64,000 nucleotides of DNA from Acinetobacter haemolyticus (lineage in GTDB: Bacteria > Pseudomonadota > Gammaproteobacteria > Pseudomonadales > Moraxellaceae): positions 62,001 through 126,000 of the forward strand of contig NZ_OVCN01000011.1 of NCBI RefSeq assembly GCF_900406815.1, in the 5' to 3' direction. Each line of letters begins with the position of its first letter. Position 1 is the stretch's first letter. A program made the position numbers and the translations under genes. The notes under the pieces were generated by a model. That model was not told the origin of the DNA. It worked only from the letters and a program-made list of their open reading frames with translations, and ran no database searches. Shown here piece after piece: positions 1 through 7,043 of the stretch.

Positions 1-371
1 CCAACCATCGCAACTTTGCAATTATTGATGCAGCAATGAATGACTTAATTCGTCCTGCATTATATGAAGCTTGGATGGATATTCAGTCAGTTAATCCAAA
101 TCCAGATGTTGAAGTAAAAACGTGGGATCTCGTCGGCGCTATCTGTGAAACAGGTGATTTCTTAGGTAAAGAGCGTGATTTAGCTCTACAAGAGAATGAT
201 GTGTTGGCCGTCTTGGGTGCTGGTGCATATGGTTTTGTGATGAGTTCAAATTACAATAGCCGTGGTCGTGCTGCCGAAGTAATGGTCAATGGTGATCAGG
301 CCTATTTAATTCGTGAACGTGAAACAATAGAATCACTCTGGGAAAAAGAGCGTTTGTTGCCTGAGGAGTAA
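1..371 (+). CDS. lysA: Diaminopimelate decarboxylase, C-terminal part (5' end outside window)
   Basis: This is the tail of a PLP-dependent decarboxylase that converts meso-diaminopimelate to L-lysine, the last step of lysine synthesis in the cytoplasm. The frame is open from base 3 with no start, so the gene enters from the left. The visible part has the alanine-racemase-like C-terminal barrel features: [10 protein letters not shown] (the C-E-T-GD motif that completes the active site of the partner subunit) and the [13 protein letters not shown] stretch typical of LysA. It ends five bases before dapF, so the two lysine/DAP genes probably share a transcript. The identification is firm even though only about 120 residues are present. 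Confidence 0.95.
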   Translation, partial: NHRNFAIIDAAMNDLIRPALYEAWMDIQSVNPNPDVEVKTWDLVGAICETGDFLGKERDLALQENDVLAVLGAGAYGFVMSSNYNSRGRAAEVMVNGDQAYLIRERETIESLWEKERLLPEE

Positions 372-376
372 ATTGG

Positions 377-1231
377 ATGTTTTTAGAATTTACCAAAATG
401 CATGGTTTGGGCAATGATTTTATGGTCGTTGATCTCATTACCCAGCGAGCTTATCTAGATAGCGTGACGATTCAGCGTTTAGCAGATCGTCATTTTGGTG
501 TGGGTTTTGATCAGCTTTTAATTGTTGAACCACCTGATTTTCCAGATGTTGACTTTAAATATCGTATTTTTAATGCGGATGGTTCCGAAGTTGAACAATG
601 TGGAAATGGCGTCCGTTGTTTTGCACGTTTCGTGCATGAACGCCGTTTAACCACAAAAACCAAGATCCGTGTTCAGACCAAAGCTGGTATTGTAGAACCT
701 GAGCTGGGTGCCAATGGTTGGGTTCGTGTCAATATGGGGCCACCAAAATTTCTTCCAGACGAGATTCCGTTTGTAACTCAAGTCGATGAAGATATTGAGG
801 GTTTATACTCCTTAGAGCTTGCTGATGACAAGAGCATTAATATTGACGTCGTCAATATGGGTAATCCGCATGCAGTGACGATTGTTCCAGATGTACTAAC
901 CGCTGATGTAGCTGGAATTGGTCCACAAGTTGAATCGCATGTACGTTTTCCAGAACGAGTCAATGCAGGCTTTATGCAAATTTTGGATGAAAAACACGTG
1001 CGTTTACGCGTGTTTGAGCGTGGTGTTGGTGAGACCTTAGCTTGTGGTACAGGTGCATGTGCTGCAGCTGTAAGTGGTATGCGTCGTGGTTTACTTGCGA
1101 GTGAGGTTGAAGTTCAACTTGCAGGTGGTAAGTTGCATATTGCATGGCGTGAAGGTGATGTCGTCTGGATGACGGGTCCAACTGCATATGTATATGAAGG
1201 GCGTTTGGATTTACGTTATTTTCAATCTTAA
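377..1231 (+). CDS. dapF: Diaminopimelate epimerase
   Basis: This enzyme epimerises LL-diaminopimelate to the meso form, which feeds both peptidoglycan and, through LysA, lysine. At 284 aa it has the family's usual length. Both catalytic cysteines are visible: Cys75 in the [16 protein letters not shown] motif and Cys223 in [12 protein letters not shown]. This is the cofactor-independent two-base mechanism known for the family. The gene follows lysA after 5 bp, with the start ATG preceded by a GAGGAG-like stretch at the lysA end. A strong hairpin terminator lies just after the stop, so lysA-dapF is probably the end of a transcript. Confidence 0.97.
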   Translation: MFLEFTKMHGLGNDFMVVDLITQRAYLDSVTIQRLADRHFGVGFDQLLIVEPPDFPDVDFKYRIFNADGSEVEQCGNGVRCFARFVHERRLTTKTKIRVQTKAGIVEPELGANGWVRVNMGPPKFLPDEIPFVTQVDEDIEGLYSLELADDKSINIDVVNMGNPHAVTIVPDVLTADVAGIGPQVESHVRFPERVNAGFMQILDEKHVRLRVFERGVGETLACGTGACAAAVSGMRRGLLASEVEVQLAGGKLHIAWREGDVVWMTGPTAYVYEGRLDLRYFQS

Positions 1232-1240
1232 TGCACTTAA

Positions 1241-1270
1241 GAGCACCAGATCATGGTGCTCTTTTTTATT
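1241..1270 (+). terminator. Rho-independent terminator after dapF
   Basis: An 8-bp perfect stem (GAGCACCA / TGGTGCTC) with a 5-base loop is followed at once by TTTTTTATTTT. It sits 9 bp after the dapF stop and ends the lysA-dapF transcript. Confidence 0.9.
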
Positions 1271-1290
1271 TTAATAGCTTGAAGTTGCTG

Positions 1291-1905
1291 ATGAATAATA
1301 AAATTATTTTTTTACCGGGTGCATCTGGCGATCTAAATTTTTGGCAACCTGTAAGTGATTTGTTGCCTGATAGATATAACAAAGAAATTATAGGTTATCC
1401 TTCATTTGGTTTTGTTGAAGCAGATAAAAATATAGAAAGCTTCGAGGCATTGATTGATTATGTGATCGGAAAAGTTCAACAAGAATGTGTGATCGTCGCT
1501 CAATCCATGGGTGGGATTTTTGCAGTTGCCTCTGTTTTAACTAAACCTGAATGGGTAAAAGGATTAGTATTGGTTGCCACGTCTGGTGGTATTCCGCTGG
1601 AGCCTTTTGATGTTCAAGATTGGCGTGAAGGGTATAGCCAGCATTATTTACAATATCCAGATTGGTTTGTGACAGCCAATATTGATTTTGATGCTGAGTT
1701 AGATTCAATTGATATTCCAGTATTGTTATTGTGGGGAGACCAAGATCCATTGAGTCCACCCACTGTCGGGGAATATTTAAATCAACGCTTTCCAAATGCT
1801 GAACTGCACATTATAAAGGATGGTGATCATCAGTTTGCTCATACACATGCACAGCAGGTAGCAGCATATATTGATATTTATTTGAATCGTCACAATTCAA
1901 ATTAA
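1291..1905 (+). CDS. Alpha/beta hydrolase family protein
   Basis: A cytoplasmic alpha/beta hydrolase of about 204 aa with unknown substrate. The nucleophile elbow is VIVAQSMGG (Ser72), followed by an LLLWGDQDP acid segment and a C-terminal DGDHQF histidine, giving a plausible Ser-Asp-His triad. The N-terminus FLPGASGDLNFW carries the oxyanion-hole region. An upstream in-frame ATG at 1231 would put the dapF terminator inside the coding sequence, so the ATG at 1291 is chosen; no strong Shine-Dalgarno is seen there. The 3' end overlaps the convergent LysE-type gene by 4 bp. Length and motifs fit small esterase-like hydrolases; the function cannot be named. Confidence 0.8.
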   Translation: MNNKIIFLPGASGDLNFWQPVSDLLPDRYNKEIIGYPSFGFVEADKNIESFEALIDYVIGKVQQECVIVAQSMGGIFAVASVLTKPEWVKGLVLVATSGGIPLEPFDVQDWREGYSQHYLQYPDWFVTANIDFDAELDSIDIPVLLLWGDQDPLSPPTVGEYLNQRFPNAELHIIKDGDHQFAHTHAQQVAAYIDIYLNRHNSN

Positions 1906-2513
1906 CGTTTACTAAACGCAAGTTTGAGTGCAAACAGAATAAAAATACTACCTGTAATTCGATCCATATAGCGAATAAATTTGGGTTGTTTCAAGTAATG
2001 AGAAACCGTTTGCATGGCATAGATCAGGAACATCGACCAGATAAAACCAATGACCACATGAATCATTACTAACCCCATCGTCCAAGCAATTGGTGAGGCT
2101 GATTGCGGAATAAACTGAGGTAGAAACGAAATATAAAAAATACCAACTTTAGGATTCAGTAAATTACCTAAGAAACCTTTCACAAACCAGTTCTGAGTTG
2201 AATGCGTTGTGGGAGTATTTGTGAGTTGTGCGCGAGGTTTTAGGAGCATATTAAATCCAAGCCATGCAAGATAGAATGCACCCATCCATTTTAGAATGTT
2301 AAAAGCCAGATCAGAAGTCATTAATAATGCCCCTAATCCGCCAGCCACGATAAGTCCCCAAGCAATACACCCTAAGTTAATTCCCAATGCTGCTTGAAAG
2401 GCTTTTAATTTTCCTTCGAGTGTTGCAGTACGAATAATCAAGGTTGTGTCTAGGCCAGGAGTGATCGTGAGGAGGGTAATTGCGATTAGATAAGGGATTA
2501 GAATTGTTGTCAT
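1902..2513 (-). CDS. LysE/RhtB family amino-acid exporter
   Basis: An inner-membrane exporter of the LysE superfamily, whose members export amino acids or homoserine lactones; the substrate here is unknown. It is 203 aa with about six hydrophobic segments. The N-terminal signature near residues 15-30 (TITPGLDTTLIIRTA) matches the family's TPGPDTLLVLR-type motif, and a GFLGNLLNPK-type stretch follows mid-protein, as is usual. It is transcribed divergently from xerC and convergently to the alpha/beta hydrolase. The family call is strong; the substrate is an open question. Confidence 0.9.
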   Translation of the reverse strand: MTTILIPYLIAITLLTITPGLDTTLIIRTATLEGKLKAFQAALGINLGCIAWGLIVAGGLGALLMTSDLAFNILKWMGAFYLAWLGFNMLLKPRAQLTNTPTTHSTQNWFVKGFLGNLLNPKVGIFYISFLPQFIPQSASPIAWTMGLVMIHVVIGFIWSMFLIYAMQTVSHYLKQPKFIRYMDRITGSIFILFALKLAFSKR

Positions 2514-2630
2514 GGCAGTGGGCTAAAGTCTAATGCTTGAAATTTATTGTATTACAATGATCAATGATCTTCGAGATGTGTTTAATACTGAGAACAAACA
2601 TTGCTAGAATAACACGATGTAGGAAATAGA

Positions 2631-3557
2631 ATGGAGAAAGATTTGGAAGCTCCTGAAAAGCTGCTGTCGATGTGGTTAAAAGAACGAATTATTCAAAATC
2701 AGTCAGCGCATACGATTTCCGCTTATCAACGTGATCTATCTGATTTCTTTAGATTTTGTGAATATAAGCAATTGCAGCTACAAGATGTTGAAGCCTCAGA
2801 TTTAAGAGAATATTTGGCATCTCGGGTAGAGCAGGATCAATTGAGCTCCAGTAGTTTGCAACGAAACTTGACGTCAATCCGTCAATTTATGAAATGGGCA
2901 GCGCAAGGACAATATCTACAACATAATCCATCTGCCGATCTTAAGTTAAAACGCCAACCTAGACCTTTACCGGGTATGATTGATATCGAAACGGTCAATC
3001 AAATCTTAGATCAGGCTGTACCAGAAAAACCGATTGATCAACAGCTATGGTTACGAGATAAAGCTATGCTGGAACTTTTATATTCAAGTGGATTGCGTTT
3101 GGCTGAACTGCAAGGTTTGACCATTAAGGATATTGATTTTAATCGCCAGCTATTGCGTATTACGGGTAAGGGCAATAAAACCAGAATCGTTCCTTTTGGT
3201 ACTAAAGCAAAACGAAGTTTGATTGAATGGCTGAAAATTTATCGCATTTGGCAAGGTAGCTTTATGGCTGACTCGGCAGTATTTATTTCTCAACGAGGGG
3301 GTGCCTTGATGCCGAGGCAGATTGAAAATCGGGTGAAATTACAAGCACAGCGCGCTGGGGTGAATGTTGATTTACATCCACACTTGTTAAGACATTGTTT
3401 CGCGAGTCATATGCTTTCAGCGAGTGGGGATTTGCGCTCTGTACAGGAAATGTTGGGGCATAGTAATTTATCTACCACACAAATATACACCCATGTAGAC
3501 TTTGATCAGTTGGCAAAAGTTTATGATCAAGCCCATCCTCGCGCACAAAAAAGTTAA
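2631..3557 (+). CDS. xerC: Tyrosine recombinase XerC
   Basis: XerC acts with XerD at the dif site to resolve chromosome dimers. The protein is 308 aa, as usual. The N-terminal SAM-like core-binding domain covers about residues 5-95. The catalytic domain shows Arg156 (SGLRLAEL), Lys180 (TGKGNKTR), His251/Arg254 (HPHLLRH), His277 (LGHSNL) and the nucleophile Tyr286 (TQIYTH). The chromosomal setting near lysA-dapF is the usual xerC neighbourhood in gammaproteobacteria, and there are no phage genes or attachment repeats, so this is the housekeeping enzyme and not an integrase. XerD would be encoded elsewhere. Confidence 0.95.
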   Translation: MEKDLEAPEKLLSMWLKERIIQNQSAHTISAYQRDLSDFFRFCEYKQLQLQDVEASDLREYLASRVEQDQLSSSSLQRNLTSIRQFMKWAAQGQYLQHNPSADLKLKRQPRPLPGMIDIETVNQILDQAVPEKPIDQQLWLRDKAMLELLYSSGLRLAELQGLTIKDIDFNRQLLRITGKGNKTRIVPFGTKAKRSLIEWLKIYRIWQGSFMADSAVFISQRGGALMPRQIENRVKLQAQRAGVNVDLHPHLLRHCFASHMLSASGDLRSVQEMLGHSNLSTTQIYTHVDFDQLAKVYDQAHPRAQKS

Positions 3558-3672
3558 TTTTTGATATATTATGTTGCAAAATTGCTTGTTTAATAGTCGA
3601 TGAATTTTCCACTTTCTCTAGAAAGTTCACTAATTCATGGTGCTTACTTTATTGCCAGTTTTTATATAAAGT

Positions 3673-3695
3673 TGAAGTCTGTTTAAAATGATGAG
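3673..3695 (+). repeat. Dispersed 23-bp intergenic repeat, copy 1
   Basis: TGAAGTCTGTTTAAAATGATGAG here matches 21 of 23 bases at 6581-6603. Both copies lie in non-coding spacers about 300-460 bp upstream of a plus-strand gene (etfB and gyrA). Its role is unknown. Confidence 0.5.
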
Positions 3696-3696
3696 A

Positions 3697-3717
3697 AATG
3701 ATCTGCCATAGATCATT
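3697..3717. repeat. Inverted repeat in the etf upstream spacer
   Basis: A perfect 8-bp inverted repeat with a 5-base centre, AATGATCT-gccat-AGATCATT. There is no T-run, so it is not an obvious terminator. It could be a protein-binding site or may be meaningless. Confidence 0.4.
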
Positions 3718-3995
3718 CTAAATTGAAGAATAAAGTTTGTTTTAGGTCTTTGAATTATTTAAAAGATTAGAAAAATCAAAATGTAATATTCATTTTGCTG
3801 ATAAATTAAAACCGTTAAATGAATAATTGTTTCAAATTAGTGAACTGGGCATTTCATCTTTTTTATTGTGCTAGCAGAAATTGTGACTTGACCGAAATGC
3901 CAAATACATTGCAAGATAGGGCACCTAAAAAGTTTCATTCGAAGAGTTAGAATACTCTTTACTACATTTACTTGCTTAGAACAGCCGAGGATTAC

Positions 3996-4745
3996 ATGAA
4001 GGCTCTTGTTGCTGTAAAACGTGTGGTTGATGCCAACGTTAAAGTTCGTGTTAAGCCGGACAATAGTGGGGTTGACCTTACTAACGTTAAAATGTCTATC
4101 AACCCATTCTGTGAAATCGCAGTTGAAGAAGCGGTTCGCTTAAAAGAAAAAGGGACGGTTACAGAAATCGTTGTTGTTTCAGTGGGTACTAAAGATGCGC
4201 AAGAACAACTTCGTTCTGCAATGGCTTTAGGTGCTGACCGTGGTATTTTAGTTGAAACTGCTGATGAAGTTGGCGCTTTAGAAGTTGCTAAAATCTTGAA
4301 AGGCGTAGTAGATGCTGAGAAACCAGAACTTATCCTTCTTGGTAAACAAGCGATTGATGACGACTCTAACCAAGTAGGTCAAATGCTTGGTGCTTTACTT
4401 GGCGCTGGTCAAGGTACTTTCGCATCAGAAGTTAAAGTTGAGGGTGGTAAAGTTCAAGTAACTCGTGAAATCGACGGTGGTTTACAAACTGTTGAGCTTG
4501 GTCTTCCAGCAATCATCACAACTGACTTACGTTTGAATGAGCCACGTTATGCTGCGCTTCCAAACATCATGAAAGCGCGTAAAAAGCCGCTTGATACTAA
4601 GTCACCTGCTGATTTTGGCGTTGCAACAGGCACTAAACTTAAAACAATTAAAGTTGAAGCACCTGCTGAACGTAAAGCTGGCATACAAGTGAAGTCAGTA
4701 GACGAGCTTGTTGAAAAATTGAAAAATGAAGCGAAAGTGATCTAA
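3996..4745 (+). CDS. etfB: Electron transfer flavoprotein beta subunit
   Basis: The small ETF subunit accepts electrons from acyl-CoA and other flavin dehydrogenases and, with EtfA, passes them to ETF-ubiquinone oxidoreductase. It is 249 aa from the ATG at 3996, which has GAGG at 3987-3990; an in-frame start eight codons upstream gives a non-conserved extension. Family features seen: N-terminal [12 protein letters not shown], the [20 protein letters not shown] segment, and [19 protein letters not shown] (AMP/adenine-binding region), then an [19 protein letters not shown] stretch. etfA follows after 12 bp, giving the standard etfBA operon. Confidence 0.96.
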   Translation: MKALVAVKRVVDANVKVRVKPDNSGVDLTNVKMSINPFCEIAVEEAVRLKEKGTVTEIVVVSVGTKDAQEQLRSAMALGADRGILVETADEVGALEVAKILKGVVDAEKPELILLGKQAIDDDSNQVGQMLGALLGAGQGTFASEVKVEGGKVQVTREIDGGLQTVELGLPAIITTDLRLNEPRYAALPNIMKARKKPLDTKSPADFGVATGTKLKTIKVEAPAERKAGIQVKSVDELVEKLKNEAKVI

Positions 4746-4757
4746 GGGAGTAAAATC

Positions 4758-5693
4758 ATGAGTATTTTAGTTATCGCAGATCACAACAACCAAACTTTGA
4801 ATGGTGCGACATTAAACGTTGTTGCAGCAGCTCAAAAAATCGGTGGTGACATTACTGTATTAGTTGCTGGTTCTGGTGCTCAAGCAGTTGCTGACGCTGC
4901 TGCTAAAGTTGCTGGTGTAAGCAAAGTATTACTTGCTGACAATGCTGCTTATGCAAACCAACTTGCTGAAAACGTTGCTGGCTTAGTTGCTGACATCGCG
5001 AAAGGCGGTTACAAATACGTATTAGCTGCATCTACAACAACTGGTAAGAACCTTCTTCCACGTGTTGCTGCACTTTTAGATGTAAGCATGATCACAGACA
5101 TCATCTCTGTTGAATCTGCAAACACTTTCAAGCGTCCTATCTATGCAGGTAACGCGATCGCAACTGTTCAATCTGACGAAGCAATCATCGTTGGTACAGT
5201 TCGTGGTACTGCATTCGATGCAGTGGCTGCTGAAGGTGGTTCTGCTGCAGTTGAAGCTGTTGCTGAAGCAAACGATGCTGGTATTTCTAAGTTCGTTGGC
5301 GAAGAAATCGTGAAACTTGATCGTCCAGAATTAACTGCTGCACGTATCGTTGTTTCTGGTGGTCGTGGTGTAGGTTCTGGTGAGAACTATCACAAGGTAC
5401 TTGATCCATTAGCTGACAAGCTTGGTGCTGCACAAGGTGCTTCACGTGCTGCGGTTGATGCTGGTTTTGTACCAAACGACTTCCAAGTAGGTCAAACTGG
5501 TAAAATCGTTGCGCCAGACCTTTACATGGCGATCGGTATTTCTGGTGCGATCCAGCACTTAGCTGGTATGAAAGATTCTAAAGTTATTGTTGCTATCAAC
5601 AAAGACGAAGAAGCACCAATCAACAGCGTTGCTGACTACTGGTTAGTTGGTGATTTGAACACTGTTGTACCAGAATTGGTATCTAAACTTTAA
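4758..5693 (+). CDS. etfA: Electron transfer flavoprotein alpha subunit
   Basis: The large, FAD-binding ETF subunit, 311 aa, partner of EtfB in moving electrons from fatty acid and amino acid oxidation to the quinone pool. The C-terminal FAD domain has [16 protein letters not shown] (about 195-211), the [21 protein letters not shown] stretch (in part) and the closing [20 protein letters not shown] type motif. A GGGAG ribosome site lies just before the ATG. The codons are strongly biased towards a few synonyms, as in etfB, suggesting high expression. A terminator follows directly. Confidence 0.96.
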   Translation: MSILVIADHNNQTLNGATLNVVAAAQKIGGDITVLVAGSGAQAVADAAAKVAGVSKVLLADNAAYANQLAENVAGLVADIAKGGYKYVLAASTTTGKNLLPRVAALLDVSMITDIISVESANTFKRPIYAGNAIATVQSDEAIIVGTVRGTAFDAVAAEGGSAAVEAVAEANDAGISKFVGEEIVKLDRPELTAARIVVSGGRGVGSGENYHKVLDPLADKLGAAQGASRAAVDAGFVPNDFQVGQTGKIVAPDLYMAIGISGAIQHLAGMKDSKVIVAINKDEEAPINSVADYWLVGDLNTVVPELVSKL

Positions 5694-5710
5694 TTCTCTG
5701 AATTAAGTTG

Positions 5711-5739
5711 AAAAACGCTCCGAAAGGAGCGTTTTTTTA
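5711..5739 (+). terminator. Rho-independent terminator after etfA
   Basis: The stem AACGCTCC / GGAGCGTT with a GAAA tetraloop is flanked by an A-run and a run of seven T. It lies 18 bp after the etfA stop. Confidence 0.93.
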
Positions 5740-5822
5740 TTTAATAATCTGAATAAGTAAATGGTTAAACAGAAAAGGATATAGCCGATTTAAGTTTCTT
5801 ACGGATAGATGAAAAGTAACTT

Positions 5823-5855
5823 AAAGTGTACTTTTAAGTACACTTTTGTTACAAT
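5823..5855 (+). promoter_or_regulatory. Perfect 11-bp palindrome next to a -10 hexamer (putative operator/promoter)
   Basis: AAAGTGTACTT-tt-AAGTACACTTT (5823-5846) is a perfect inverted repeat with a 2-base centre. A TACAAT -10-like hexamer starts at 5850, so the palindrome would cover the -35 region. There is no T-run after it beyond TTTTG, and it lies about 48 bp upstream of the membrane protein gene. An operator for a dimeric repressor is the likeliest reading (inference). Confidence 0.55.
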
Positions 5856-5893
5856 AGTGGGTTAGGTCCATTTTGGATAGGTTTTCCCCCTGA

Positions 5894-6541
5894 ATGAAAT
5901 TTGATTTTCGCTTTAATTCTGTGGCACTGCTATTGTGCGCATTTTTGTTGATAACTTTATATTTTTCTTTGACTCATGTTTCGTTGTTAGCAGCTCTAAA
6001 TGTGCACTTCATTGAGAATTTTCAAGCAATTCTATTACTGATCTGTGTGCCATTTACTTGGTTTTATATGAAACCAAAAACACTTTCAGAACAGAAGAAA
6101 TGGTTTTGGTTGTGGGCGATGGCATGGTGGTTGATGTTTTTCGGGCGAAGTATAAGTTGGGGGCGTGATTATTTCCCAGAGGTTCCGCATCTATATTTTC
6201 GTATGATTTCGATTGTATTAATTGCACCAGTCGTATTTATGTTGTTTTCTCCGAAATTACGTGCCGAAATTAAATATAAACTGCAATCGGTTACATTTCC
6301 ATTTTGGTATATGATTATCGCGGTCGTCTCTTTGCTTTTTGCAGATGGTGTGGAACATCACCGTTTATTTGATGCGTTGTTGTTTAACAGTGCGATTAAT
6401 CGCGATATTGTAGAAGAGCTATACGAGCTACCATTTCTTTTTGCACTATTCTTTTCTGCTTTTTATTTTATGCAGAAAGATAGAAAATCGATCCTTAAAG
6501 TTTCTATTCCCGCTATAGAATCTCACCAGCTTTCACGATAA
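5894..6541 (+). CDS. Hypothetical six-segment integral membrane protein
   Basis: I do not recognise this family. The 215-aa protein has about six hydrophobic segments (roughly 9-31, 42-59, 70-84, 104-121, 133-151, 180-198). Conserved-looking polar residues occur in a loop before the last segment: DGVEHH, then NRDIVEELYELP. These acidic and His residues at a membrane edge could bind metal or a head group, but this is a guess. Start ATG at 5894 follows TTTTCCCCCTGA with no clear Shine-Dalgarno. The gene stands alone behind a palindromic operator-like site, so it may be conditionally expressed. Confidence 0.75.
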   Translation: MKFDFRFNSVALLLCAFLLITLYFSLTHVSLLAALNVHFIENFQAILLLICVPFTWFYMKPKTLSEQKKWFWLWAMAWWLMFFGRSISWGRDYFPEVPHLYFRMISIVLIAPVVFMLFSPKLRAEIKYKLQSVTFPFWYMIIAVVSLLFADGVEHHRLFDALLFNSAINRDIVEELYELPFLFALFFSAFYFMQKDRKSILKVSIPAIESHQLSR

Positions 6542-6580
6542 ATGGCAGTCTTAAATCTTTATGGGTGAGTTGTTAAAGGG

Positions 6581-6603
6581 TGAAGTCTGTATAAAACGAT
6601 GAG
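6581..6603 (+). repeat. Dispersed 23-bp intergenic repeat, copy 2
   Basis: TGAAGTCTGTATAAAACGATGAG, 21 of 23 bases identical to 3673-3695. It is located just after the membrane protein gene in the gyrA upstream spacer. Confidence 0.5.
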
Positions 6604-6907
6604 GGTCTTAATATCGGACCGATGTAGGCCTCATGAGCCAGTATGGGGCAGTTTTTCTGAACGTTAAAGAAACCTCTGTTATCGGGTTTAGTGACACCAA
6701 ATGATGAGAATTAGTGTTTGCTAAACATATCGCAATGTATAGCAGAAATGACAATCATCCCCACTGATTTGACAAGGATTGTCGATCTTTTACCCAAAAA
6801 GATATTATTTATTTTTTTATCCTCCTATCCAGAATCTAGTAATTTTAAGTCTTTAATATCTATATGGTTTTTATTGTAAAAAAATGCTAATTTCACTGAG
6901 CTAAACT

Positions 6908-6936
6908 CCCTGTTAATCAGTTGTCTATGCTATAAT
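6908..6936 (+). promoter_or_regulatory. Probable gyrA promoter (extended -10)
   Basis: TATGCTATAAT ends at 6936: a consensus TATAAT at 6931-6936 with an upstream TG (6928-6929), the extended -10 form. The -35 region at 17 bp is poor (CCCTGT), as is common with extended -10 promoters. It would give a leader of about 100 nt for gyrA. Confidence 0.6.
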
Positions 6937-7043
6937 TCTTCGCTGTATTTTTTATTTTTAGTTCAAGTTTTTTGAGCTGAATTTTTGCAAGATTGAAGAC
7001 ATAAAAACAGGTAGAGCCTTCTACTTGTAAACAAGGAGTATGC

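Larger units (their letters stand above)
3558..3995. other. Intergenic region upstream of etfB
   Basis: An AT-rich 438-bp spacer between xerC and etfB. It contains an 8-bp inverted repeat (AATGATCT-gccat-AGATCATT, 3697-3717) without a T-run. It also contains a 23-bp segment (3673-3695) that is nearly repeated in the spacer upstream of gyrA. An AAGAGT-tagaat-ACTCTT inverted repeat lies near 3942-3959, shortly before etfB. The etf promoter must be here, but no clear -35/-10 pair stands out: a TTGACC at 3888-3893 has no good -10 at 17 bp. No small gene is convincing. Confidence 0.5.
6542..7043. other. Long spacer upstream of gyrA
   Basis: 502 bp without a convincing gene. It holds the second copy of a 23-bp dispersed motif (6581-6603), a very AT-rich stretch (about 6800-6900), and an extended -10 promoter for gyrA at 6928-6936. 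The roughly 100-base leader between this promoter and the gyrA ATG has no strong hairpin. No tRNA or small RNA structure was recognised. Confidence 0.5.

Noticed and set aside
2631..3557. Tyrosine recombinase as a sign of an integrated element.
   Set aside because: Length, catalytic residues and gene neighbourhood match the housekeeping XerC, and there are no phage genes, tRNA target or direct repeats nearby.
3888..3916. TTGACC as an etf promoter -35.
   Set aside because: No acceptable -10 lies at 16-18 bp, so no promoter was called.
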